NCBI GenBank assembly: GCA_900547725.1
Contig: URHR01000070.1
Coordinates: 1 to 9,224 of the forward strand
Length of the DNA: 9,224 bases
Direction: 5' to 3'
From: an uncultured Eubacteriales bacterium
GTDB lineage: Bacteria; Bacillota; Clostridia; Oscillospirales; CAG-272
Made by a program: the position numbers and the translations under genes
Part shown: piece after piece, positions 1 through 5,717 of the stretch
Numbering within the stretch: the stretch's first letter is position 1
Layout of the letters: every line of letters begins with the position of its first letter
The notes under the pieces: generated by a model
Told to the model about the DNA's origin: nothing
What the model saw: only the letters and a program-made list of their open reading frames with translations
The model's database searches: none

Positions 1-45
1 CGAGGACTCCGCGTCCTCGACCGCGCCGCCTTTTAGAAAAGGCGG
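1..45. repeat. Two adjacent hairpins at the left edge, dispersed-repeat style
   Basis: Two inverted repeats lie just beyond the lipoprotein gene. CGAGGAC/GTCCTCG occupies 1-19 with a 5-base loop. CCGCCTTTT/AAAAGGCGG occupies 26-45 with a 2-base loop. Neither is followed by a convincing T-run in the direction of the lipoprotein transcript, so this is not a standard intrinsic terminator. The design of a GC hairpin, then ACC, then a second hairpin resembles one arm of the palindrome at 5700-5932, but the sequence is different. It is cut by the window edge. Confidence 0.5.
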
Positions 46-76
46 GCGAAAACTTCCCCCCATGATGAACGCCGTT

Positions 77-778
77 TCAGTTGTTCCGGAAGTAATACAG
101 TCCTTCAAAATCGGCTTGTTCGTATTCCTCTTGCGACATCCAGCGGTCATAGGGTGATTCCCATGCGCCCGTGGTTTCGTCAAAGTCGGCAACCGAGTAG
201 CAATAGCGGCGGCTCGGTTCGTTCGCGCTGTAGAAGGTCAGCGCGACATAGCGGCGCGGTTCCAGACCGCTACCCTGCCATGAATAGGCGGTTGCGCGGT
301 CGATGGTGACCTGACTGGTTGCCCCCGATTCCGCGTCGCGCAAAGTTTCCACCGTGTGCGTATACCCGAACACCAGTTCCTGCCGCGCGTCCACGGCGAG
401 CGTATGCTTTCCTTCAAACGCACTGCTTGCGCGATAAGAGCCGTCCGCAGTCTGCAAAAAGACCTGCTCGGTTACTTCGTCTCCGTCCGCCGTAATGGCG
501 ATCACCAGATCGTTTCTGCCGTCAAAGTTGAGATCCATGAGGCGGAATCCGTAAGTTCCGTTCCGATTTCCGACGGTGCGGTCAGAGTAAACGCGGGTCT
601 GCCAGATCTCTTCACCGCCTTTTTTCACCGAGAGATAGGATGCTCGCGAGCCGCCGAGCACTTCGATCACGCGGTCGTCGTCCTCGACCGAATACAGAAC
701 CTCCTTTTTGGCGCAGGAGGGGAGCGAGCAGAGCAGCGCGACTGCGACAAGCAGTCCGCAAAGCAGACGTGGCTTCAT
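77..778 (-). CDS. Predicted lipoprotein with a VCBS/FG-GAP-like calcium-loop motif
   Basis: I do not recognise a named family for this 233-residue protein. Residues 1-21 form a lipoprotein signal peptide: positive start (MKPR), hydrophobic core and a lipobox LPSC with Cys22 as the lipidation site. It should therefore be anchored to the outer face of the membrane. Residues 82-90 read DLNFDGRND followed by LVI. This DxNxDGxxD pattern is typical of VCBS/FG-GAP or EF-hand-like calcium loops, and similar repeats occur in extracellular beta-sheet proteins. The remainder looks beta-rich, with many Tyr and Trp. The start ATG is supported by the signal peptide and by a GAAAGG site 12 bases upstream. 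The gene begins only 22 bases beyond the rnpB terminator hairpin on the same strand, with no room for a promoter, so it probably depends on readthrough. Substrate and function are unknown. Confidence 0.8.
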   Translation of the reverse strand: MKPRLLCGLLVAVALLCSLPSCAKKEVLYSVEDDDRVIEVLGGSRASYLSVKKGGEEIWQTRVYSDRTVGNRNGTYGFRLMDLNFDGRNDLVIAITADGDEVTEQVFLQTADGSYRASSAFEGKHTLAVDARQELVFGYTHTVETLRDAESGATSQVTIDRATAYSWQGSGLEPRRYVALTFYSANEPSRRYCYSVADFDETTGAWESPYDRWMSQEEYEQADFEGLYYFRNN

Positions 779-800
779 GGTATTCTCGTACCTTTCTATG

Positions 801-823
801 AAAAATCCCCCGCGCGGCGGGGG
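801..823 (-). terminator. Intrinsic terminator of rnpB
   Basis: On the minus strand a perfect 7-bp stem, CCCCCGC/GCGGGGG with loop CGC, is followed by ATTTTT. It directly abuts the 3' side of RNase P helix P1. The T-run is short, so some readthrough into the lipoprotein gene is plausible. Confidence 0.8.
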
Positions 824-1176
824 TAGCTTCGTCTGTAAGCCGGGTTCTGTCGGGAACGGTCATCAATCTCCGCGTTCCGTCGCCGGAACGCTCCGAAGGC
901 AGAGCCTTCGTGCCACCCCTGACGATGTGCCGGACAAGCCGTCCTTGGGGTGTTGCTTCGGATAGGGTTTACAGCGGACTCATGTTACCATGAGAACGGG
1001 TGAGCTTTTACCTCGCCTTTCCATCCTTACCGCAAAAAGCGGCGGTTTCTTTCTGTTGCACTTTCCCGGCGGTTACCCGCGGCTGACGTTATCAGCTATC
1101 CTGTCCTGTGAAGCCCGGACTTTCCTCACGGTAATACCTTACGGCAACATACCGCGCGACCGTTCAACGAAGCTAC
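823..1176 (-). ncRNA. rnpB: RNase P RNA (bacterial type A)
   Basis: This is the catalytic RNA of RNase P, which with the RnpA protein removes 5' leaders from pre-tRNAs. The minus strand shows the hallmark GAGGAAAGTCCGGGCTT at 1127-1111 and its 3' partner GACAGAACCCGGCTTACAG near 850-835. Between them are type-A signatures: GTGCAACAGAAAGAAACCGCC, a GGTAAGGATGGAAAGG block, and GTAAACCC leading to the P15 region. Helix P1 pairs GTAGCTTCGT at 1176-1167 with ACGAAGCTAC at 832-823, which fixes both ends to within a few bases and gives about 354 nt. A GCGTTCC/GGAACGC hairpin near 877-896 fits the P19 helix common in Gram-positives. Possible oddity: the P15 helix CACCCC/GGGGTG (952-947 with 919-914) encloses a loop in which I see no clear GGU for tRNA CCA pairing. 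It has its own promoter and terminator. Confidence 0.97.
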
Positions 1177-1180
1177 TTTT

Positions 1181-1209
1181 ATTATACACCAATTTGCGCG
1201 TCTTGTCAA
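1181..1209 (-). promoter_or_regulatory. Consensus sigma-A promoter of rnpB
   Basis: The minus strand carries TTGACA at 1209-1204, a 17-bp spacer, and TATAAT at 1186-1181. Both hexamers match the consensus exactly. Transcription would start about 6 bases further on, matching the RNase P RNA 5' end near 1176. This is what a high-level constitutive RNA gene would need. Confidence 0.93.
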
Positions 1210-1210
1210 G

Positions 1211-1235
1211 CAAAATCGGGAAAATTCTGCCCGAT
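1211..1235 (-). terminator. Weak intrinsic terminator after spoIIR
   Basis: On the minus strand a 6-bp stem ATCGGG/CCCGAT with a 9-base AT-rich loop is followed by TTTG. It ends one base before the rnpB -35 box and would separate spoIIR from rnpB. The stem and T-run are both short. Confidence 0.5.
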
Positions 1236-1247
1236 AGGCGCAGGCGG

Positions 1248-1856
1248 TCAGCGGCGCTTGCCGAACAGCTCAAGCAGTTTGAAGCGCGCGCGGTAGACGG
1301 GACGGTCGGTCTCGGTAATCATGCGGTACTGCGAGGGGGTCAGCCCGACCGAAATGAATTCCTCTTCGGCTTTGTCGCGCGAGACGCTTGCCGCGCCGAG
1401 GCAGAGCGGGGGATAGAGACAGCACCACCAGTTCTTTCCCGCCGCTTCCCCGATGCAGACCCGCATGGAGAGGTAGTCGCCTGCGGGAAAACAGAAGCTG
1501 TCATAGGAACGTTCGGGGTAGCTTTCCGTGCCGAAGAGAATCGACACCTCTTCGTCCCGCCCGTCCGAAATCAACGCGTCATGCGCGGCTGCGAGGATGT
1601 CGGCTTCATGCGCCCGCAGGAGCGTTTCCGCCGCGTCACGGTCGGGGCAATCCTCCAGAAGCGGTGCGGTGACCGTCAGAATCGCGTCCCGCACCTTCAG
1701 TTTCCGCGCCTGATCTTCCTCGCTGTCGGAATTCGCCAGGACATGGAGACGAACCACGCTGTCGTAAATCTTTGCTTCTCCGTGAACCGGGAACAGACCG
1801 ATCACCAACAAAACCGCCATCAGAACCAACACGACCACAATGACTTTTTTCTGCAT
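1248..1856 (-). CDS. spoIIR: Stage II sporulation protein R
   Basis: SpoIIR is the secreted signal made in the forespore under sigma-F. It crosses to the intermembrane space and activates the SpoIIGA protease, which processes pro-sigma-E in the mother cell. Recognition rests on RLHVLANSDSEEDQ at residues 36-49, followed by KLKVRDAIL, and on GKNWWCCLYPPLC at 140-152, which are the family's signature blocks. Residues 1-26 form a hydrophobic export segment. The chosen ATG at 1856 gives 202 residues. It has GGGAGGT centred 9 bases upstream, whereas an in-frame ATG at 1895 lies inside a hairpin loop and adds an unlikely extension. The gene lies 61 bases after nrnA on the same strand. Its ribosome binding site sits in a hairpin arm (see 1857-1913). 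Its presence is strong evidence for an endospore former. Confidence 0.95.
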   Translation of the reverse strand: MQKKVIVVVLVLMAVLLVIGLFPVHGEAKIYDSVVRLHVLANSDSEEDQARKLKVRDAILTVTAPLLEDCPDRDAAETLLRAHEADILAAAHDALISDGRDEEVSILFGTESYPERSYDSFCFPAGDYLSMRVCIGEAAGKNWWCCLYPPLCLGAASVSRDKAEEEFISVGLTPSQYRMITETDRPVYRARFKLLELFGKRR

Positions 1857-1913
1857 AAAAAACAGACCTCCCATATGTTTTGATGATACCATCATGGACT
1901 GTTTGGGAGGTCT
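1857..1913 (-). promoter_or_regulatory. Hairpin holding the spoIIR ribosome binding site, with a T-run before the start
   Basis: On the minus strand AGACCTCCCA (1913-1904) is the exact complement of TGGGAGGTCT (1873-1864). The 3' arm contains the spoIIR ribosome binding site GGGAGG. It is followed by G and six T's at 1862-1857, then the ATG. The 30-base interior has its own small palindrome, TGATG-GTAT-CATCA. For a transcript running through from nrnA this would act as a terminator, or would hide the binding site. Sequence pairing is certain; function is inferred. Confidence 0.65.
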
Positions 1914-1919
1914 TTATTC
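1890..1919 (-). promoter_or_regulatory. Candidate forespore-type (sigma-G/F-like) promoter for spoIIR
   Basis: On the minus strand GAATA (1919-1915, overlapping the nrnA stop) is followed 18 bases later by CATGATG (1896-1890). The Bacillus sigma-G pattern is roughly GHATR-N18-CATWHTA, so the -35 and spacing fit and the -10 fits at 5 of 7 positions. The sigma-F GG doublet is not evident. The start site would fall near 1883, between the two hairpin arms, so such a transcript would carry an exposed ribosome binding site. This is a pattern match only. Confidence 0.3.
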
Positions 1920-2925
1920 AGTTTGCCGCAGAAAAATCGATTGCGCCGAGCAGCATTGCCGCCGCGCTTTCGATATCGGGTGCGTAGACCGTACAGCCTG
2001 CCGCCTTTTCATGCCCGCCGCCGCCGAATCCGGCACAGAGAGCAGAGGCGTTGAATGCGCCGGACGAGCGTACCGACGCGCGGAAAATGCCTTCTTCGGT
2101 CGGCTGTCGCAGGGAGATCGCCACTTCAACGCCCGCCAGCGAGCGCGCGACGTCCACCAAGGTTTCAAGGTCGTGATCCTCCAGACCTGCCGCCATCCGT
2201 TCCGCATAAGAAACCGCGATCAGCGCCACCCGTCCGCCGTGGCTGACGCGCAGATGCTCCACACCCATTGCTTCGGCGCGAAGCAGTCCGAGCGGTTTGG
2301 AGTCAAACAGGCGGTGGTTGATGTCGGCGCAGTCGATGCCGGTTGCAACCAGATCCGCCGCGCGGCGGTGCGTGTCGGGCGTGACATTGGAATAGCGGAA
2401 ACAGCCCGTGTCGCTGCTGATGGCGGCATAGAGCAGTTCCGCCATGCGCGGGGTCATGTGCGCGCGGTTTTGCTGTTCCAGACGGCGGATCACGTCAAAG
2501 ACGATCTCGCCCGTTGCCGCCGCCCGCGGGTCGGTGTAGAAATCGGCAAACGGCGTTCCGGTTCCGTGATGGTCGATCATGAAATCGGTTTGCGTTTCAA
2601 AATGTTCCCGCAGAGCGCCGAGTTGGGCGGGGGAGGCAACGTCCGCCGAGATGACCCGCACATCGGAAAAGTCGGCGGGAACCCCGGCGGGCAGAACGCT
2701 TTCCTGCGCAGGGGCGGAGAGGAAACGCAGGCGTTCGGGAATCTCGCTCTCGCACACGCACCACGCGCGACTGCCGAGAGAAGTCAGCAGTTCGCGCAGG
2801 GCGAATGCCGACCCAACCGCGTCGCCGTCGGGATTGCGGTGGAGGAGCAGGAGTGTGTCCCGCCGTTCGGTCAGCCGTTCGCAGAGCGCCTCAAAGGCGA
2901 TGGGGGAGAAACGTCGGTCAGTCAT
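1918..2925 (-). CDS. nrnA: DHH-family oligoribonuclease / pAp phosphatase (NrnA-type)
   Basis: This is a cytoplasmic DHH/DHHA1 phosphoesterase. In Bacillus, NrnA degrades nano-RNAs of 2-5 nt from their ends and dephosphorylates pAp to AMP with Mn2+. The catalytic DHH domain shows HRNPDGDAVGS with H29, D33 and D35, a metal-binding Asp in SADVASP (D95), DHHGTG with D118, H119 and H120, and SSDTG with D172. The C-terminal DHHA1 domain has the substrate-binding FGGGGHEKAAGC at residues 300-311. The length of 335 residues is close to the usual 310-330. Its ATG overlaps the rbfA stop (ATGACTGA), indicating translational coupling. rbfA-nrnA adjacency is common in Firmicutes, normally inside the nusA-infB-rbfA-truB cluster; here no infB or truB is next to it. 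Separation from a cyclic-di-AMP-specific (GdpP-like) role rests on the lack of membrane and PAS/GGDEF domains. Confidence 0.9.
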   Translation of the reverse strand: MTDRRFSPIAFEALCERLTERRDTLLLLHRNPDGDAVGSAFALRELLTSLGSRAWCVCESEIPERLRFLSAPAQESVLPAGVPADFSDVRVISADVASPAQLGALREHFETQTDFMIDHHGTGTPFADFYTDPRAAATGEIVFDVIRRLEQQNRAHMTPRMAELLYAAISSDTGCFRYSNVTPDTHRRAADLVATGIDCADINHRLFDSKPLGLLRAEAMGVEHLRVSHGGRVALIAVSYAERMAAGLEDHDLETLVDVARSLAGVEVAISLRQPTEEGIFRASVRSSGAFNASALCAGFGGGGHEKAAGCTVYAPDIESAAAMLLGAIDFSAAN

Positions 2926-3298
2926 CGCTCTGCCCGTCCCCGGTCGGTTCTTCTTCGTCCGAAATGTCCAGCGTGTTCAGAATCGACGAAATGTGCGCTC
3001 CGTAGGTGATGGAACTGTCCCGCACAAAGGTCAGCTCCGGCGTGATGCGCAGGTTCAGTCCCGCAGCCAGTTCGCGACGGATGAACCCCGTTGCCGCCTT
3101 GAGTCCTTTTGCCAATTCCTTTTCGTCCCCCCGCAGGGCGGAGTAATAGATTTTTGCATACTTCAGATCTGCCGTGCAGTCAACCGCAGTCACGCTGACG
3201 AATGCGTCCTGCACGCGCGGATCTTTGACTTTCCGTAAAATATCCATCATTTCCCGCCGCATCTCGTCGTTGATGCGATCGCGTCTGTATTTAGCCAT
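2918..3298 (-). CDS. rbfA: 30S ribosome-binding factor A
   Basis: RbfA is a small KH-like protein that binds the immature 30S subunit near the 5' end helix of 16S rRNA and helps late maturation and cold adaptation. The 126-residue product starts MAKYRRDRINDEMRREMMDIL and contains KDPRVQ with VSVTAVDCTADLKYAKIYYS, then RITPELTFVRDSS near residue 85-97. All match the family. The C-terminus is a short acidic tail (ISDEEEPTGDGQSDD). The ribosome binding site AAAGGA lies 6 bases upstream of the ATG. It is followed by nrnA with an 8-base overlap and preceded by a 17-bp hairpin that ends 25 bases before the ATG. A housekeeping gene behind a terminator-like structure suggests an attenuator or incomplete termination. 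Confidence 0.95.
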   Translation of the reverse strand: MAKYRRDRINDEMRREMMDILRKVKDPRVQDAFVSVTAVDCTADLKYAKIYYSALRGDEKELAKGLKAATGFIRRELAAGLNLRITPELTFVRDSSITYGAHISSILNTLDISDEEEPTGDGQSDD

Positions 3299-3316
3299 AT
3301 CTGTTCCTTTCTTTCA

Positions 3317-3359
3317 TGAAGAAACCGGAGAGAAAACGCCGTGGCATTCTCCCTCCGGT
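3317..3359 (-). terminator. Terminator-like hairpin between the membrane-protein gene and rbfA
   Basis: In minus-strand RNA the arms at 3359-3343 and 3340-3324 pair over 17 bp without a mismatch if three G-U pairs are counted, with a 2-base apex (so the loop really opens to four). The 3' arm is followed by TTTCTTC, a weak T-run. As plus-strand RNA the wobble positions become A-C mismatches, so the structure favours the minus direction. No promoter fits between it and rbfA, so it probably attenuates rather than fully terminates. Confidence 0.55.
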
Positions 3360-3384
3360 CAAGCGTAGCGGATACGCGTGCGAA

Positions 3385-3648
3385 TCAGTCCATATTCTCG
3401 GGATTCGAGATGACATCCGATGCGGATGCGGTAAAGCCCGCGTCCTCGTCCTCGGTTGCCGCCGTGTCGACTCCGTCGGAATCCGTATCCCCCGGCAGAT
3501 TGGCTGCCTTCTGCTTCTTCGCCACAAATTTATCGTAGAGCTTTACGGCAATGAAAACCAGCCCCGCAAGGATGAGCAATGTCTTGATGGCAGTCCACCA
3601 CCCGGAGCGACTCCGTTTCACGACCATAACTTCCTGTTGCTTTTTCAT
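3385..3648 (-). CDS. Small single-pass membrane protein, unknown function
   Basis: I do not recognise this 87-residue protein. It has a positively charged start (MKKQQEVMVVKRSRSG), one predicted membrane span at about residues 18-37 (WTAIKTLLILAGLVFIAVKL), a basic stop-transfer stretch (KFVAKKQK), and a very acidic, Gly/Asp/Thr-rich tail from about 52 to the end. By charge the orientation is ambiguous, since both flanks are basic. It is a genuine gene: promoter at 3725-3697, GGAGGG ribosome binding site 7 bases before the ATG, and no overlap with its neighbours. It is the first gene of the run toward rbfA-nrnA, separated by the 3317-3359 hairpin. Confidence 0.75.
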   Translation of the reverse strand: MKKQQEVMVVKRSRSGWWTAIKTLLILAGLVFIAVKLYDKFVAKKQKAANLPGDTDSDGVDTAATEDEDAGFTASASDVISNPENMD

Positions 3649-3696
3649 TCTTCAACCCTCCGTTTGAAACCGCTTTGCGGAATCATTCTTGGGTGT

Positions 3697-3725
3697 ATTA
3701 TACCATACTTCCGCAAAAAAAGCAA
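3697..3725 (-). promoter_or_regulatory. Sigma-A promoter for the small membrane protein gene (and probably rbfA-nrnA)
   Basis: The minus strand has TATAAT at 3702-3697, preceded by TGG (extended -10), and TTGCTT at 3725-3720 with a 17-bp spacer. The -35 is poor (3 of 6), but an extended -10 compensates. It is the only good promoter found upstream of rbfA. Confidence 0.75.
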
Positions 3726-3754
3726 GTCTTTTTCCGAAAAAAAAACGCAAAAGC

Positions 3755-3790
3755 CCTTTATTTTTTCGAAAAAATATGATAAAATAAAGG
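3755..3790 (+). promoter_or_regulatory. AT-rich inverted repeat in the prmC upstream region
   Basis: CCTTTATTTT (3755-3764) and AAAATAAAGG (3781-3790) form a perfect 10-bp inverted repeat around a 16-base centre. The sequence 3761-3774 (TTTTTTCGAAAAAA) is itself a palindrome. Within it lie possible -10 boxes TATGAT (3775-3780) or TAAAAT (3780-3785), with no good -35 at 17 bp. It may be an operator over the prmC promoter or a leader stem. The rest of the divergent gap (3703-3813) shows only A/T tracts. Confidence 0.4.
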
Positions 3791-3813
3791 AAATCGGAAA
3801 GCGGGGTGACGTT

Positions 3814-4635
3814 GTGACTTATCGGGAACTGTGCGGGCAACTGTCGGCGGGCGGAATTGAGGCGGCGGAATTCGAAGCGGAATGCCTTCTCGAGGATCTT
3901 TGCGGGGCGGATCGCTCCCGGATTCTGTCCGAACCGGATCGCGATTATCCGTCTGCCGCTCTGGAGCGCGCGCTTGCACGGCGGCTCGGTCACGAGCCGC
4001 TTCAATATATTCTCGGAACGTGGAGTTTCTATCGCGGAACGTTCCGCGTTTCCCCCGATTGTCTCATCCCGCGCGCCGACACCGAGGTGTTGGTTGAGGA
4101 AGCGATCCGCCGCCTGCCGCGCGGGGCGTACTTTGCCGACCTTTGCACGGGAAGCGGCTGTATCGGCATTGCCACGCTGGCGGAACGTCCCGATACCCGC
4201 GCCCTCGGCGTGGATCTTTCGCAGGGCGCTTTGGAGATTGCCGCCGAAAATGCGGTGCGGAACGGCGTTTCCGACCGTTTCCGCCTGCTCCGCGCCGACC
4301 TCTTGACCGCCGCCCCCGGGGAACACGGGCGCTTTGACGCGATTCTTTCCAATCCGCCCTATATCCGCTCGGATGTGGTGGATACGCTTTCTGCAGAGGT
4401 TCGGCACGAGCCGCGCATGGCGTTGGACGGCGGCGCGGACGGTCTGGTCTTTTACCGCGCGCTGTTGCGGCTTGCGGAGACGAGCCTCAACGACGGCGGT
4501 TTCTGCCTGTTTGAGATCGGGTACGATCAGGGCGAAGAGATCCGCGCGCTTGCCGCGTCGCACGGCTTTGCCTGCGAGGTGAAACGGGATCTCGGCGGGC
4601 AGGATCGTGTTGCCGTTCTGACGCGCGGCGCATAA
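3814..4635 (+). CDS. prmC: Release factor glutamine N5-methyltransferase
   Basis: PrmC methylates the glutamine of the GGQ motif in release factors RF1 and RF2 using S-adenosylmethionine, which speeds translation termination. Motif I, DLCTGSGCIG, starts at D109 and binds the cofactor. The catalytic NPPY is at residues 180-183 (SNPPYIRSD). A further family block is EPRMALDGGADGLVFYR after the NPPY. The helical N-terminal substrate-binding domain covers about residues 1-80. The length of 273 residues is normal. I chose GTG at 3814 because it is preceded by GGGGTGA with proper spacing and because the open frame upstream is AT-rich intergenic DNA with no family similarity. prfA, the usual neighbour, is not here. 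ddl follows 44 bases later with no clear promoter, so the two are probably co-transcribed. Confidence 0.95.
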   Translation: MTYRELCGQLSAGGIEAAEFEAECLLEDLCGADRSRILSEPDRDYPSAALERALARRLGHEPLQYILGTWSFYRGTFRVSPDCLIPRADTEVLVEEAIRRLPRGAYFADLCTGSGCIGIATLAERPDTRALGVDLSQGALEIAAENAVRNGVSDRFRLLRADLLTAAPGEHGRFDAILSNPPYIRSDVVDTLSAEVRHEPRMALDGGADGLVFYRALLRLAETSLNDGGFCLFEIGYDQGEEIRALAASHGFACEVKRDLGGQDRVAVLTRGA

Positions 4636-4679
4636 GTCGCATACTATGATAACAGTCTATTAAAAACGGGAGTGAACAT

Positions 4680-5717
4680 ATGAAAATTGCAGTTCTTGCA
4701 GGCGGACTTTCGCCCGAGCGCGAGGTGTCGCTCAGCTCGGGAAGTCTGATTGCCAATGCGTTGATGGAAAAGGGACACCGCGTTCTGCTTCTGGATGTCT
4801 ATCGCGGAATCCGGGATTTGCCCGAGAATCCTGACAGCCTCTTTCGCGGGGAGGAGCGCTACACGCACACCGTGACCGACCGTGTTCCCGATCTGGAGGC
4901 GCTCCGGCGCGAGGTCGGCATCGGCAACGCGTTGGTAGGACCGAACGTTGCGCGGGTCTGCCAAGCCGCCGACCGCGTGTTTCTTGCGCTTCACGGCGCG
5001 ATGGGGGAGAACGGTCAGCTTCAGGCGTATCTGGACAGTTGCGGCATCGGCTACACAGGCTCGGGCTACGCGGGCTGTCTGCTTGCCATGGACAAGGAAC
5101 TTTCCAAGCGGCTGTTCCGGGACGCGGGCATTCCGACGCCCGAATGGGTCTGGTACGATACTGCGGACGGGAATCCGGACGACCTGATTGCGCAGATCGG
5201 CTTGCCCTGCGTGGTGAAGCCGAACGACTGCGGCTCCAGCGTTGGCGTTTCGATCGTTTCCGACCGTGCGGCACTGGAAGCGGCGCTGTCCGAAGCGGCA
5301 AAGTGGGGACGGCGGGTTCTTGTGGAGAAAAAGATCGTCGGTCGCGAGCTGACGGTCGGCGTTCTGGACGGTCGCGCGCTTCCGCCCGTTGAGATTATCC
5401 CGAAAAGCGGATTTTACGACTACAGAAACAAATATCAGGGGACAACGCTTGAAATCTGTCCCGCCGAGATTCCCGCCGGGATTACGTCCCTTGTTTCGTC
5501 CCTTTCCCTGCGCGCTTTCGAGGTCTTGCGTCTTGACGGTTACGCGCGCTTTGATTTCATTCTGGATGCAAACGGCACGCCGTGGTGTCTGGAGGCAAAC
5601 GCGCTTCCGGGCATGACTCCAACCAGTCTGCTCCCGCAGGAAGCCGCTGCCGTCGGCATCTCCTATCCCGACCTCTGCGAGCGCATTCTGCTGCTGTCGA
5701 TGCGGAAGAGGGGGTAA
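4680..5717 (+). CDS. ddl: D-alanine--D-alanine ligase
   Basis: Ddl joins two D-alanines with ATP in the cytoplasm for the peptidoglycan precursor. The 345-residue protein is an ATP-grasp enzyme. The N-terminal domain has SPEREVS with catalytic E15, and HGAMGENG at 105-112. YTGSGYAG starts at 125 and AMDK is at 136-139. ATP-binding KPNDCGSSVGVS is at 180-191, FYDYRNKY at 245-252, and metal/substrate-binding EANALPGMTPTSL at 305-317. Tyr246 in the FYDY motif marks a true D-Ala-D-Ala enzyme, not a VanA/VanB D-lactate type, which has His in the equivalent loop. The ribosome binding site GGGAGTG lies 5 bases before the ATG. Oddity: the last five codons and the stop lie inside the terminal repeat of the palindrome at 5700-5932, so the MRKRG tail appears to be repeat-derived. 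Confidence 0.96.
   Translation: MKIAVLAGGLSPEREVSLSSGSLIANALMEKGHRVLLLDVYRGIRDLPENPDSLFRGEERYTHTVTDRVPDLEALRREVGIGNALVGPNVARVCQAADRVFLALHGAMGENGQLQAYLDSCGIGYTGSGYAGCLLAMDKELSKRLFRDAGIPTPEWVWYDTADGNPDDLIAQIGLPCVVKPNDCGSSVGVSIVSDRAALEAALSEAAKWGRRVLVEKKIVGRELTVGVLDGRALPPVEIIPKSGFYDYRNKYQGTTLEICPAEIPAGITSLVSSLSLRAFEVLRLDGYARFDFILDANGTPWCLEANALPGMTPTSLLPQEAAAVGISYPDLCERILLLSMRKRG

Noticed and set aside
990..1883. 297-codon plus-strand open frame over rnpB and spoIIR
   Set aside because: It crosses a certain RNA gene and the antisense of SpoIIR, with no recognisable domain or start signal.
1840..3009. 389-codon plus-strand open frame antisense to nrnA
   Set aside because: It is the shadow of a clear DHH phosphoesterase on the minus strand, has Arg/Cys/His-rich unnatural composition, no ribosome binding site and no family motif.
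3316..3813. Upstream extension of the PrmC frame to 439 residues
   Set aside because: The extra 166 codons run through the antisense of the small membrane protein gene and the AT-rich divergent control region. PrmC similarity begins at the GTG at 3814, which has a proper binding site.
3652..4563. 303-codon minus-strand open frame antisense to prmC
   Set aside because: Shadow frame. The plus strand carries intact PrmC motifs, and this frame's product has no domain signature.
4636..4679. Separate promoter for ddl (TATGAT at 4645-4650)
   Set aside because: No -35-like hexamer at 16-18 bp upstream; co-transcription with prmC is the simpler reading.
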